In this document: positions 14,730-23,340 of the stretch, piece by piece
How positions within the stretch are numbered: the first letter of the stretch is position 1
Layout: the number at the start of each line of letters is the position of its first letter
Assembly (NCBI GenBank): GCA_026671195.1
Contig: JAPOHD010000013.1
Coordinates: 124,001-188,000, forward strand
Direction of reading: 5' to 3'
Source of the DNA: Draconibacterium aestuarii
Lineage (GTDB): Bacteria > Bacteroidota > Bacteroidia > Bacteroidales > Prolixibacteraceae
Length of the DNA stretch: 64,000 nucleotides
Notes under the pieces: model-generated
Told to the model about the DNA's origin: nothing
The model's input: the letters and a program-made list of their open reading frames with translations, nothing else
Databases searched by the model: none
Position numbers and translations under genes: made by a program

Positions 14730-17700
14730 CTAAAAAGGCATATCGGTGGTGTCGGTATCAGCTTTGGGTTCGGTATCTTCAACCACTTTAATGTCTTTTA
14801 CTTCGTCTTCATCGTCAATGGCAACATTCAGGTTCAGCAGGTCCATGTCGAACACAAGAGCGGTGGTGCTGGTACGCATTTTCTTATCGTCGCGTACTTC
14901 CTGCAACCCGGTTTTCGGATCAATCTTTTTAAAGCTTTCTTTTTTGGTTTCAAACAAAAAGGCTTTGCTGTTTTTCAGGTAGTATTCAACTGTACTTTCG
15001 GGAAGCGGCTTATCGCCTTCGCCCAAAACCTGACGTTTGTACAGGTTAAATACCCGCTGCATGTTCAGCCAAAACACATTCTTTCCTTCCAGCCATTTTA
15101 CCTGCTCCTTGTCTTTTGTTTGTATGCCTTTGCGCCAGGTTACCTTATCGGTAAATGCCGTTTTGTAGTCGCCACCTTCAAGCAGAATATTGCTCGAAAT
15201 AAGAAACTGAACGGCTTTCCAGAAGCTGCCCAAATCGTCGTTCTTTTTGGTTTCGGCATTTTGGGTAAGCATTAGTTTTACCGCCAGATGTATGGTTTCG
15301 GTGTAATCCCATGGCAGCTCCAGCTCTTCTTCGAGCGTGGCATAGGCAGCCAGCACACACAGCCAGTTATTAAAAATCCGGGTTTCAACTACGGTGTCGC
15401 CCAGCTCTTTTCTAAAATCGTCGGCACACTCGTTTACCTTTTGTTTGTAGTTGTCGGAAAAATACTGGCGGTGCTTTAACACCTGGTGTGTAATGTGGGT
15501 GAGGCCGCGTTTATTTATTTCTTCCAGCTCTTCAAAATTGCGTTTCTCGGTGTCGGAATATTCGGTTTGCGTAAAGCTCAGCACAATAAAGCGGCTAAAC
15601 AGGGCAATATCGGCAGTGGCCATTTGCTGTCCGCAAACAATTACCCCTTGATCTACGCTGGTGGTTTCCTTTTTTTTGTCTTTATCCATGTTCATGCGGG
15701 TGCGGCCTGTTCCATCCCACAATCCTTTTAAAAACTCGCGTTTCTCCATTTCCAAATCGTTGCGGTACTCATCAAGCACACAAATGGCATTGGCTGTGGT
15801 GGCCACATGGTCGGCCAGTGCTGCTTTACTGGTGTTGTGCAGGTTCGGCACTTTGGGTCGGAGGCCAAAAAAATGAAGCAGCGCTTCGGCACAGGCATTT
15901 TTACCGGCTCCTTTGGGGCCAAACAAATTCATTACCGGAAATTTTTCGAAACGGCGTACCACCACATCTCTGAACAGCGATGCCATGTAAAAACAAATGG
16001 CTATTTTCCCATTGTCGCCAAACACCCGGGTAAATTTTTTCACATACTCGCGCAGGGTAATGTTCCCTTCCATGTGTATGAATTTGCGCTCAAATTCAAA
16101 CAGGTTTTCTTCTTGCTGGTAAATGGAACTTTTAGCGGGAATGTAGTAATTGTTTTCGCCGTGGCGCGCAATACCGTACTTATCAACCTCGGTAAATTTA
16201 CCGTTGTAAATGCCGTTTCCCCATGCAAAAAAACCTTCCTTTTGCCAGCCCATTTGCGCAATTTCCTTGCAGCTTTGGGTTTTTTCGTAAAGCCATGCTT
16301 TCAGCACATTCAGGTCGGCCTCGCTGCCGGTCCACAAAAAGTTACCAAGACTTTCAATGCGCACCCTGAAGGCACTCAGGCTTACCAAATCTTTTTGCGG
16401 AACTTCCAATACCCGGGTAATGCCGTGCATGTTTTTTAGCTCGTACAAACGTTTGGCGTTTACGGTACTTTCAATGTGGAAGAGTGGACTCATGGTAAAA
16501 TTGCTTTTCTTTTCCGGATCGTCTTTTCGTCCACGAAACCACAAACAATTTTTGTCGGAATAAAATCCCCATTCCATGTAGTCTTCCATACTTATTTTCG
16601 GGATCCTCGATTTCTTTTCAATTACAGGAGCTTTTTCGGCCACAAAGGTTTTAAGCGCATCTTGCCACGCTTTTTTAGGTTTAATAATGCCCGAAACAAA
16701 CTCAACATACACTTCCTGTTTGCTGGGATCGTCGTAGTACGAAATAAGCGCTGCAGTATCTTTTATCAACTCGCTTTTGTAAACGGGGTTGCGGGTTTTT
16801 TTCTCTTCCTGTTTTATTTTAAATACAATGTAATCTTCGGCTGTTTCGTTGTATTCTTCAAAAATTTTTTCGGCAGGTACGGTTTCAAATCCTTTGCCTT
16901 TTACTTTCTTCTGGGCTTTTTCGTCAAAGGTTTCAACTTCAATTTCGCGCTCGGTTTCAACAAATACCGAGTCGGGGTCGTCGCCATCGTTCAGTAAAAT
17001 AACACTTACATGAAACTGCTGCTTTATCAGTATCTCGGCATTTTTACGAATGGCTTTGCGGCCGGCATCGTCGCCATCGTAAATAAGGGTAACCTTATTG
17101 GTGTAGGTTTTTAAAAGCAGTGCCTGCTCGACGGTTAAGGCGGTGCCGCACGGGGTAATGGTATTAAATACCCGTGTTTCGTGCAGGCGTTTTACATCGG
17201 TGTTGCCCTCAACCAGGTAAGCACGGTCGTATTTACGTATGCTGGGCCTTGCCAGGTTAAGCGCGTAAAGCTCGTTGCCTTTGGTGAAGATTGGCGTGTC
17301 GGGCGTGTTCAGGTACTTGGGTGTTTTTTTCAGTTTTTCGGCATCGGTTTCCAGTGTACGACCGGTAAAGGCTATTACCTCGCCGCTTTTGTTACAGATC
17401 GGAAACATTAACCGGTTACGAAAAAAATCCCACTCGCGGCCGTTGTCGCTTTTTACCAGTCCGGCTTCAATCAGCAAATTCTTTTTAATCCCGTTTTTGG
17501 TGGCCCATTTCAGCAATACATTTCCATCGGGGGCATAGCCTGTCATAAAAGTATCGTCGTCGGAATATTCAAACCCGCGGCTGGTAAAATAGGCCAGCGC
17601 AGCTTTGTCGTTTTTCAGGTTTTCGCGGAAAAATTCGGCGGCCTTGCTGCTTACTATTTTTAAACTCTGGTGGTGGTTGTATTCTTCCTGGTTAAAAGGT

Positions 17701-17993
17701 TTGGCGTTGTGCCAGCTAAAATCGAGGTGGAGTTTTTTGGCTCCAATCTCAACAGCTTCTTTAAAGTCAACCCCCTCGTGTTTCTCAATAAACCGAATGG
17801 CATCGCCACCCTCGCTACAGCCAAAACATTTAAACATGTTGCGCTCGGGTGTAACGGTAAAACTGGGTGTTTTTTCGCCATGAAACGGGCAACAGGCTTT
17901 GTACAGCCTTCCGTTGCGTTTTAGTTCAATAAAGTTGCCAACAACCTCAACTATGTCGTCGTTTATTCGCTCAATTACTTGTTTTACGTCCAC
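14730..17993 (-). CDS. Phage primase-helicase (CHC2 zinc finger, TOPRIM, ATPase)
   Basis: 1087 residues. The N-terminus has a DnaG-type zinc finger (C35-x2-H38, C56-x2-C59 in CCPFHGEKTPSF ... FKCFGC). It is followed by the primase core and TOPRIM domain (YLVEGNTDVKRLHE around 260; IYDGDDAGRKA around 310). The C-terminal half has an ATPase: GPKGAGKNA near residue 690 as Walker A, ICVLDEYRND as Walker B, and an Arg-rich sensor region (ALFSRFIVLSF). The Walker A has Asn where Ser/Thr is usual. The acidic tail ends in DTTDMPF, reminiscent of the SSB-type DxPF tip. It would prime and unwind phage DNA. No DNA polymerase gene is visible, so the host enzyme is probably used. Confidence 0.85.
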   Translation of the reverse strand: MDVKQVIERINDDIVEVVGNFIELKRNGRLYKACCPFHGEKTPSFTVTPERNMFKCFGCSEGGDAIRFIEKHEGVDFKEAVEIGAKKLHLDFSWHNAKPFNQEEYNHHQSLKIVSSKAAEFFRENLKNDKAALAYFTSRGFEYSDDDTFMTGYAPDGNVLLKWATKNGIKKNLLIEAGLVKSDNGREWDFFRNRLMFPICNKSGEVIAFTGRTLETDAEKLKKTPKYLNTPDTPIFTKGNELYALNLARPSIRKYDRAYLVEGNTDVKRLHETRVFNTITPCGTALTVEQALLLKTYTNKVTLIYDGDDAGRKAIRKNAEILIKQQFHVSVILLNDGDDPDSVFVETEREIEVETFDEKAQKKVKGKGFETVPAEKIFEEYNETAEDYIVFKIKQEEKKTRNPVYKSELIKDTAALISYYDDPSKQEVYVEFVSGIIKPKKAWQDALKTFVAEKAPVIEKKSRIPKISMEDYMEWGFYSDKNCLWFRGRKDDPEKKSNFTMSPLFHIESTVNAKRLYELKNMHGITRVLEVPQKDLVSLSAFRVRIESLGNFLWTGSEADLNVLKAWLYEKTQSCKEIAQMGWQKEGFFAWGNGIYNGKFTEVDKYGIARHGENNYYIPAKSSIYQQEENLFEFERKFIHMEGNITLREYVKKFTRVFGDNGKIAICFYMASLFRDVVVRRFEKFPVMNLFGPKGAGKNACAEALLHFFGLRPKVPNLHNTSKAALADHVATTANAICVLDEYRNDLEMEKREFLKGLWDGTGRTRMNMDKDKKKETTSVDQGVIVCGQQMATADIALFSRFIVLSFTQTEYSDTEKRNFEELEEINKRGLTHITHQVLKHRQYFSDNYKQKVNECADDFRKELGDTVVETRIFNNWLCVLAAYATLEEELELPWDYTETIHLAVKLMLTQNAETKKNDDLGSFWKAVQFLISSNILLEGGDYKTAFTDKVTWRKGIQTKDKEQVKWLEGKNVFWLNMQRVFNLYKRQVLGEGDKPLPESTVEYYLKNSKAFLFETKKESFKKIDPKTGLQEVRDDKKMRTSTTALVFDMDLLNLNVAIDDEDEVKDIKVVEDTEPKADTDTTDMPF

Positions 17994-17995
17994 GG

Positions 17996-18289
17996 TTAGT
18001 TCTGCTTAATAATTAATATTTTTATTTCGTCCTGCCCCCTGAATGATGGCAACTCTGCTTCCAGTTTCTTTTTTAGCTCGTAAGCACCACACCCGTAAGT
18101 TTCGTGACAAATCCACCCGGGCACTTCGGTCCAGTAAATGGTAATTATCGACCGGCAAATGCCGCGTACTGTTTCTCCCGAGTCAGGATCCTTGCACTCC
18201 ACCGTATCGTTGTGGTGTACATCGGTGTTGCCGGGTACAAACACTTTAAAATATCCGGCATCGGGCTTGGCTTGTGGTATTACGAGCAT
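17996..18289 (-). CDS. Phage hypothetical protein preceding the primase
   Basis: 97 residues, beta-rich, with three Cys in the middle (VRGICRSIITIYWTEVPGWICHETYGCGAYELK), possibly metal-binding. It lies 2 bases before the primase-helicase start, so the two are co-translated. No family recognised. It resembles ASCH/PUA-type beta barrels only in general pattern (short strand, GxxR, I-T-x-W), not enough to call. Confidence 0.5.
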   Translation of the reverse strand: MLVIPQAKPDAGYFKVFVPGNTDVHHNDTVECKDPDSGETVRGICRSIITIYWTEVPGWICHETYGCGAYELKKKLEAELPSFRGQDEIKILIIKQN

Positions 18290-18300
18290 GGTGATGAGTT

Positions 18301-18597
18301 TTAAGATTCAGATTTTGCTTTGCTTTTTTTCTTGCGCTTAACCAGCTTTTTCGATGGTTGATTTTTCACCTCTACGCCCAAGAAGTCAACAATAAGGGAA
18401 ATACTGTCTTCTAATCTGTCTAGTCGGGCTTCAATTGACGACGAATGTCTTTCAGGTGGAGGTGGCGGCCATTTACCGATACTAAGTAAATGTGGCTCAC
18501 GGTAAATCGTCCGTTTTAAATACTTAAGCTCGTTTTCGAGTGTTTTCACATCGCGGGTAAGCTCGTAATTGCTTTTCTTGCTTCGTGGGAATGTCAT
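18301..18597 (-). CDS. Phage coiled-coil protein
   Basis: 98 residues. Two helical segments (YELTRDVKTLENELKYLKRTI; SSIEARLDRLEDSISLIVDFL) with heptad-like Leu/Ile spacing flank a proline run (KWPPPPPERH). The C-terminus is Lys/Ser-rich (KRKKKSKAKSES), probably for nucleic-acid contact. The start overlaps the stop of the upstream gene by one base. No family; likely a small replication or recombination accessory by location. Confidence 0.5.
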   Translation of the reverse strand: MTFPRSKKSNYELTRDVKTLENELKYLKRTIYREPHLLSIGKWPPPPPERHSSSIEARLDRLEDSISLIVDFLGVEVKNQPSKKLVKRKKKSKAKSES

Positions 18598-18833
18598 TAC
18601 TCAGTATCTTTTAATCGGTTATACTCTTCACTGTTTACAATTATTAGCAATGGGATAGACTTGTGGGTAAAAAGTTCCATTAATGCAGCTTCGTCGGTAC
18701 CCATACATATTTTTGCACCCTGTTTTACTTTATCGCCCGAAATAAAATTTGGGCTGATGCTCACCATCCGGGTACCGTTGGCGATATCGGACTGGTTCAT
18801 TTCATCAAGGATCTGGAATAATCGTTTTTGCAT
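18597..18833 (-). CDS. Phage hypothetical protein
   Basis: 78 residues. Helical N-terminus (QKRLFQILDEMNQSDIANGTRMVSIS), then DKVKQGAKICMGTDEAALMELFTHKSIPLLIIVNSEEYNRL. The end resembles the protein at 8123-8401. No function assigned. One base of overlap with the downstream coiled-coil gene indicates an operon. Confidence 0.5.
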   Translation of the reverse strand: MQKRLFQILDEMNQSDIANGTRMVSISPNFISGDKVKQGAKICMGTDEAALMELFTHKSIPLLIIVNSEEYNRLKDTE

Positions 18834-18861
18834 TTTGTTTTAATTATTTATTAATGAATAG

Positions 18862-19293
18862 TTACCTGATTTCTTTTCCCCACTTGCATTTGCTGCAGTC
18901 GTTGTTTGCTGCTCTACATTCGGCTGAATCCATTTCAGATAACATGCATGCATATTTATCAGTGTTAAGATTGATAACCGGAGTAGCTTCACCGTAAAGC
19001 TCAATTTTGGCAATAGCCTGTAATTCTTCAAGGCGCAGTTGTTGTTTTTTTATGTGAGCTTCTACAACTTCAACAGCCAGTTTGGGAGGAACACCAAACA
19101 AACGATGAGAATCGTCGCCACACGGAATACCCAACTGCAGACCATGACGTTCACCAAACGCATTGCTTAGGGTAGGTGTTTTCTTTTCTTCATCTTTTTG
19201 AATGTTCGTTGCCATATCCTTTAGAATCTTTTTGGCTTTGCTGATCTCATCATAGCAGCTCCAAATTTTTACACAGGTTTCTTTTGTAATCAT
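18862..19293 (-). CDS. Phage hypothetical protein with C-terminal Cys cluster
   Basis: 143 residues. Helical N-terminal part, a central PPKLAVEVVEAHIKKQQLRLEELQAIA helix, and a C-terminal Cys cluster (KYACMLSEMDSAECRAANNDCSKCKWGKEI) that could hold zinc. No family recognised; position between an OB-fold-like gene and the primase block suggests an early replication role, inferred only. Confidence 0.5.
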   Translation of the reverse strand: MITKETCVKIWSCYDEISKAKKILKDMATNIQKDEEKKTPTLSNAFGERHGLQLGIPCGDDSHRLFGVPPKLAVEVVEAHIKKQQLRLEELQAIAKIELYGEATPVINLNTDKYACMLSEMDSAECRAANNDCSKCKWGKEIR

Positions 19294-19304
19294 AGTAGTG
19301 AGTG

Positions 19305-19622
19305 TTAAAGCATTGAAATTTTATAAATAGACAGTTGTTTGGTGTAGAACTCTTTGCCGGTGTCTTTTTCAACTCCTTTGCGCCCTTGCAAATTCAGTGT
19401 AGCTTTTACCTTATCGCCACGTTTCAGCAGCGGAGGGACTTCGTCAATGGTTTTATTCCATGCAGTGCACTCTAAAATATCGTCGCTGCCTTTCTTCTCG
19501 CCAAACTCGTCGGTGTAACCGGGTTTGTTTAAAATAATGGTTTGAAACTTGTGCTTTCCGTTGCGCGACGTTTCCACTTTTTTTACCTCTTCTACTAAAA
19601 ATTTATGTTCTGGTATAAGCAT
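19305..19622 (-). CDS. OB-fold-like single-strand-binding type protein (DUF3127-like)
   Basis: 105 residues from MLIPEHKFLVEEVKKVE at 19622. The open frame reaches 19697, but that part overlaps the next gene and looks non-coding. The pattern is a strand, then KHKFQTIILNKPGYTDEFGEK, DDILECTAWNKTIDEVPPLLKRGDKVKATLNLQGRKG and FYTKQLSIYKI. The middle, (C/A)-W-(N)-K-x-x-D-x-x-P-x-L-x-x-GD-x-V, is that of DUF3127/SSB-like OB folds of Bacteroidota. It probably coats single-stranded DNA during phage replication, although it lacks the acidic SSB tail. Confidence 0.55.
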   Translation of the reverse strand: MLIPEHKFLVEEVKKVETSRNGKHKFQTIILNKPGYTDEFGEKKGSDDILECTAWNKTIDEVPPLLKRGDKVKATLNLQGRKGVEKDTGKEFYTKQLSIYKISML

Positions 19623-19632
19623 ATTGTATGTT

Positions 19633-20634
19633 TTAAAATTTTGGATATTCTTCGTACTGCACTCCATCGAGCAGGTTGCCGGCTTGTTTGCGGCCAACTT
19701 TAACCATCACATCAGTACCAGCAACCTTTTCTCTTTTGGGATTAAGGAAATTGTAGTTTATTATAGTTCCCTCTGGCTTCCATTCGCCCCACTGTTTAAA
19801 AAAGAATGGAACATTGGCAGTTTTACACTGGCTGGCAAGCGATCGTACCCAGTAGGGGTGCATGGGTCGGGCGTTGTGGCTGGTTTCGCCACCAACTATT
19901 ACCCAGCTAAGGCAATTTTTTAAACCACCGGCATGCCATTTTAAGGTATGGCCAAGAGCGGTTTCAAAACTTATTGGCGAAAGCATGGGTTCTATACTCA
20001 CAAATTTTACTGCAGCAGGAATGTTGTTCAAGTGATGCAACCGGTTGTTCGCTTCCTGTTGGTTCTCGGCAGTAACACCCATCCAAACGTTTTCCGATGG
20101 TTCCCACGGAATTCCGTGTTCCTGTTGTTTCCACCAGTAAAACTCTACCATGCGTTGTGGCCGTTTGGTTAACACAATAAAAATGTGCTGGTCGTTATCG
20201 GCCATAACCGAAAACACGGCGTTAATCCACTCAAATAAATGCCCTTCGTGGAAGAGGTCGCCCATGCTGCATACAAATACCAGGCGTGGCTTTTTCCAGC
20301 TGGCGGGTTTTACCAGGTGATCTTTTCTGAAAAAGGTAAATCCGTTCCAGTCGCGGGCAATGTTGTTTTTATCTACCATAAGTGTTGCATGGTAATCAAT
20401 AATGCCACGTTTGCGCTCCATTCCGGCAATTCGCCGTGCCATGGGTATGGCATAGCAATTTTTGCAACCTGCACTTACTTTACTGCAACCGATTATCGGG
20501 TTCCAGCTTTCGCCCTTGTACCCGGGCAGGTTTAACCAACCTATTTTGTGCTGTTTGTTTTTGCTTTGTTCGGCTTCGGCTATCCCTTCCATTATGGTTT
20601 TCTGGTGGAATACGGCGGTTTTAGTTTTGCTCAT
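19633..20634 (-). CDS. DUF5131 (phage Gp37/Gp68) family protein
   Basis: 333 residues. The signature SWNPIIGCSKVSAGCKNCYAIPMARRI near residue 44 gives the three-Cys motif C-x6-C-x2-C and the following Y-A typical of DUF5131. Further conserved pieces: RLVFVCSMGDLFHEG, FIVLTKRPQRM, VWMGVTAENQQEANNRL, KFVSIEPMLSPI, WVIVGGETSHNARPM and FFFKQWGEW. The fold is radical-SAM-like, and some members pair with TcmP-type partners; none is seen here. The family is certain, the biochemical role unknown. It overlaps the upstream small membrane-protein gene by 14 bases. Confidence 0.85.
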   Translation of the reverse strand: MSKTKTAVFHQKTIMEGIAEAEQSKNKQHKIGWLNLPGYKGESWNPIIGCSKVSAGCKNCYAIPMARRIAGMERKRGIIDYHATLMVDKNNIARDWNGFTFFRKDHLVKPASWKKPRLVFVCSMGDLFHEGHLFEWINAVFSVMADNDQHIFIVLTKRPQRMVEFYWWKQQEHGIPWEPSENVWMGVTAENQQEANNRLHHLNNIPAAVKFVSIEPMLSPISFETALGHTLKWHAGGLKNCLSWVIVGGETSHNARPMHPYWVRSLASQCKTANVPFFFKQWGEWKPEGTIINYNFLNPKREKVAGTDVMVKVGRKQAGNLLDGVQYEEYPKF

Positions 20635-20881
20635 AATTGGTAATTATTTGTTCGGTTGTTTCTTTAATAGCTTGTTTTTTACCTCGCTCCTGGCAGATGT
20701 AACCATAAGCAAAAAACAGGACTACAATGGCAATTAGAATGATCATTCCCTGCCAGTCGTAAATTTTAAGGTGAATTTTAAATGGTTTTAGCTTAAGTGA
20801 AAATTCATATCCTGCTATGGTCATAAAAAACCATGCAATCATGAATAAATACAGAAGTATTTGTATTAAATATTTAATCAT
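20621..20881 (-). CDS. Small membrane protein, two transmembrane helices
   Basis: 86 residues. Segments YLIQILLYLFMIAWFFMTIAGYEF and MIILIAIVVLFFAYGYI are clear membrane helices joined by a Lys-rich loop (LKLKPFKIHLKIYDW). The C-terminal tail is charged and cytoplasmic-looking (QERGKKQAIKETTEQI). The 3' end overlaps the DUF5131 gene by 14 bases, and the start overlaps the ASCH-like gene by 4, so all three are coupled. Function unknown. Confidence 0.55.
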   Translation of the reverse strand: MIKYLIQILLYLFMIAWFFMTIAGYEFSLKLKPFKIHLKIYDWQGMIILIAIVVLFFAYGYICQERGKKQAIKETTEQIITNYEQN

Positions 20882-21630
20882 AGCGTTTCAGGTTTTCCGG
20901 TGGTACTTAAAACTTTAAATTTTACTACCCACAGCCATGGGTTTTGCTCCCAGCTACCAATTCCGTTTACGGAGCTCCACAACGAAGCAAAAGAAAACTT
21001 AGCTGGCGCTTTCGAACCAAAAGCCGAAGACTTTGACACCCATGTATCATCAACTCTACAGGGACCACAAAAAATACCCTTGCCTTTTTCCTTTGGAGGA
21101 TAGACATAGAAATGTTCTTCATTTTCTCCAAATGCATATGATATTTTAATGCCTTCAGCTTTTGCATCTTCTTCCGAAATATCCTGCAAGCGTTCCACTG
21201 AAATTTCTTCCACCTGCAACCAAATGCGTGCAGCTGCTTTTGGCATGTGGATGGACGGCCGCCAAGCGTGTTGCCAATCATTATCAGAGGCTGCATATTT
21301 TACTGCATTATCAGAACAATATTTTATTGCTAGACTTGGTTTAGCTTGCCACATTAATCCCGAAATTGCAAACTTCTCGCGCACCCAAAGCAGATCGCCG
21401 GGTTGGCCATAAGGACATTTTTCCTTAATTGTAAGAATTCTGGCACCAACACTAATTCGACTAAATTCATGTATTCTCGGATCATTTCCGGCTGCTCCTT
21501 TGTAGTCGTTTATTGATGGATTGTCATTAACCTGCTTAATGCCATTAGTTCGTCTGGTTTGCGTTTTGCTGCCATCTAAAATGGCCTGCACCATAGGGGT
21601 GCTAAATAATATGGGGCGTTCGCTTTTCAT
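20878..21630 (-). CDS. ASCH/PUA-like phage protein
   Basis: 250 residues. The N-terminus RPILFSTPMVQAILDGSKTQTRR is the conserved start of a widespread phage/prophage family with an ASCH-like fold. Further conserved parts: YGQPGDLLWVREKF, PSIHMPKAAARIWLQVEEISVERLQDISEEDAKAEGI, and FASLWSSVNGIGSWEQNPWLWVVKF. These proteins are thought to bind RNA or modified nucleotides, but no activity is established for this branch. It overlaps genes on both sides by 4 bases. Confidence 0.75.
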   Translation of the reverse strand: MKSERPILFSTPMVQAILDGSKTQTRRTNGIKQVNDNPSINDYKGAAGNDPRIHEFSRISVGARILTIKEKCPYGQPGDLLWVREKFAISGLMWQAKPSLAIKYCSDNAVKYAASDNDWQHAWRPSIHMPKAAARIWLQVEEISVERLQDISEEDAKAEGIKISYAFGENEEHFYVYPPKEKGKGIFCGPCRVDDTWVSKSSAFGSKAPAKFSFASLWSSVNGIGSWEQNPWLWVVKFKVLSTTGKPETL

Positions 21631-21956
21631 GCTGTAATTTTTTCAGGTTTTTCAAAACAGGCTTGTTTAAATTCGTCGAAACTCATGCGGTTTTTTGCAA
21701 AATGGTTGTGTGCTAAAAACTCGTTCCAATACAGCAAATTACCGTGGTAGTGCACTTGTTTAATGGTAATTTTCTTGTCCGGAAAAGCATCAACAGGTAT
21801 CATAAATATGGTATGCAGCAACTCTTCTTCGGTGGGTGCTGTTACCTGCTGTTGCCGCGGCAACCCGTTTTCGAGGTAAGTAACGGTGGCTTTGTTCAGG
21901 TTTTTAGCCACGGAAGTAAGCCTAACCTGCTTTAAGTGGCATTGTAGTTTGTTCAT
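21627..21956 (-). CDS. Phage hypothetical protein
   Basis: 109 residues. N-terminal strands (LQCHLKQVRLTSVAKNLNKATVTYLENGLPRQQQV), then helices with aromatic and charged residues (YWNEFLAHNHFAKNRMSFDEFKQACF). No family recognised. A 21-base intergenic string shared with the junction at 22507-22527 lies just before this gene (21968-21988). It overlaps the ASCH-like gene by 4 bases. Confidence 0.5.
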   Translation of the reverse strand: MNKLQCHLKQVRLTSVAKNLNKATVTYLENGLPRQQQVTAPTEEELLHTIFMIPVDAFPDKKITIKQVHYHGNLLYWNEFLAHNHFAKNRMSFDEFKQACFEKPEKITA

Positions 21957-21983
21957 TTTATTCTGTTTTTAAAATTTGAGTTT

Positions 21984-22496
21984 TTATTGGTGTGCAGATT
22001 CCCTGATATGATTGAATTCTTTCGTGGTGATCTCTATAATATCATCAGATTCAATATTGTAATCTTCACCTAAATAGATAAGGATGGTGTCAGCACAAAT
22101 TTCTACCACCGGAAAAGAAAACTTTGACGAGTGTTTTATTCCAAGAATATCAAAAGGCAGATTAAAAAGGTGACCTTTCAGCCCGTTGTTCAGTAACTCC
22201 AAAATTTCTCTTCCTTTTTTGGTTCGGGTATTAGGCACATAAACCCCCTTGTATTTTAAATGTCTCTTCCATATCGATAAATCAATGTTCTCAGTATCTT
22301 TAAATTTAAAGCCGTTGTAATGGGTTACCCTGTTCCAGTTTTGTTGACCGAAATTTCCTAAATAAGAATCCCAGTCCAGTCCGGTTTTTTCCTTAATTGC
22401 AGCTTTGTTTTCTTCTTCAAACCTCAGTTCTTCTGTTCTCATTTCGTGAAGCTTTTGATACACTTCACATTCTTTGTTTTCAATTTTGTAATACAT
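21984..22496 (-). CDS. Phage hypothetical protein
   Basis: 170 residues, mixed alpha/beta, Lys/Glu rich. Segments such as WKRHLKYKGVYVPNTRTKKGREILELLNNGLKGHLFNLPFDILG suggest a nucleic-acid-binding role, but no family is recognised. The stop codon falls inside the shared intergenic string at 21968-21988. Confidence 0.5.
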   Translation of the reverse strand: MYYKIENKECEVYQKLHEMRTEELRFEEENKAAIKEKTGLDWDSYLGNFGQQNWNRVTHYNGFKFKDTENIDLSIWKRHLKYKGVYVPNTRTKKGREILELLNNGLKGHLFNLPFDILGIKHSSKFSFPVVEICADTILIYLGEDYNIESDDIIEITTKEFNHIRESAHQ

Positions 22497-22522
22497 TTCT
22501 GTTCGGTTTAAAATTTGAGTTT

Positions 22523-22651
22523 TTATTTTTCGTTTTCACCAGGATCCGATTTGTCGTACAGTTGGCAAACCACATAAGCCAGCGTACAAACAGCGCCAAC
22601 TAGCGGGCTAATAAATACCACACATACTGCAGCAACTTTAATCCATCCCAT
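22523..22651 (-). CDS. 42-residue single-pass membrane protein
   Basis: ATG at 22651, TAA at 22525-22523. The product is one hydrophobic helix with small residues and three Cys (GWIKVAAVCVVFISPLVGAV, then CTLAYVVCQLYD) and an acidic/charged tail. It lies 2 bases after the 67-residue gene. Small membrane proteins of this kind are common in phage early regions; function unknown. Confidence 0.5.
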   Translation of the reverse strand: MGWIKVAAVCVVFISPLVGAVCTLAYVVCQLYDKSDPGENEK

Positions 22652-22653
22652 TG

Positions 22654-22857
22654 TTAAAACTTTTTGTATGCCAGTTTTTCCAGTTCGCTTTCAATGGGGC
22701 GGTTAAGGCGTAGCACCTGTGTTCTAAAACTGCGGTGTTCTTCTTGGTTTGCCTGGTTAAACTGGCTGGCAATGCCTACCTGTATCATTTCCAAATCGCC
22801 AAGAGTAAGTCCTTCAAGCGTGTAACTGTTGTTGCCTGTTTTTGTGCAGATAACCAT
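22654..22857 (-). CDS. Small phage hypothetical protein
   Basis: 67 residues from MVICTKTGNNSYTLEGLTLGDLEMIQ at 22857. The open frame goes on to 23019, but that part runs antisense-like through the SEC-C gene's frame and looks non-coding. The body is one strand-turn-strand plus helices (IESELEKLAYKKF). One base separates it from the stop of the SEC-C gene. No family recognised. Confidence 0.5.
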   Translation of the reverse strand: MVICTKTGNNSYTLEGLTLGDLEMIQVGIASQFNQANQEEHRSFRTQVLRLNRPIESELEKLAYKKF

Positions 22858-22858
22858 A

Positions 22859-23335
22859 TTAAGCAGTTTTTCGTGGTTTAATTTCGTGGCGTTTGTAGTC
22901 GCTGTTAAAGTAGTGGCGCGGAGTATGGCGGTCTTTTGCCAAACAACAGTGTTTGTATTTTTTGTTGCTTCCACACCGGCATGGCTCGTTGCGCCCGGGC
23001 AACGGATTGGTGGCAACAATGGGTTTGGTTATGGTAAGCTGCTTAAAATGACGGGTGCAATAAAAGCGTTTTTCAATACGGTTACTTCCGCGTTGGCCGC
23101 AAATAAAACAACAGTCGGTTGGTTTTATTTCCGAAATGCGGTAAACACGGCCACCAACTCCCGCCATTACTGTTCCAACCTTTGGTAAGTTGTGTTCTTT
23201 GCCGGCTTCGGGGCGTTGGCGTTCTTCGGGTACCACTTCAACCGTATAGGCTTTGTACCACTGGTTTTTGTCTGCCGTAGCTGGCGTGGTTAAACAATAA
23301 TCATTGTCGGGCAGTACTGCAATTACTTTTTTCAT
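22859..23335 (-). CDS. SEC-C zinc-motif phage protein
   Basis: 158 residues. GRNEPCRCGSNKKYKHCC around residue 113 is the SEC-C zinc-binding motif of SecA C-termini and many accessory proteins. A second Cys set precedes it (DCCFICGQRG ... YCTRHF) and may also bind zinc. The N-terminal 60 residues are unassigned. SEC-C modules serve as protein- or RNA-docking zinc knuckles. Nothing in the sequence points to SecA itself. Confidence 0.75.
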   Translation of the reverse strand: MKKVIAVLPDNDYCLTTPATADKNQWYKAYTVEVVPEERQRPEAGKEHNLPKVGTVMAGVGGRVYRISEIKPTDCCFICGQRGSNRIEKRFYCTRHFKQLTITKPIVATNPLPGRNEPCRCGSNKKYKHCCLAKDRHTPRHYFNSDYKRHEIKPRKTA

Positions 23336-23340
23336 AAATA

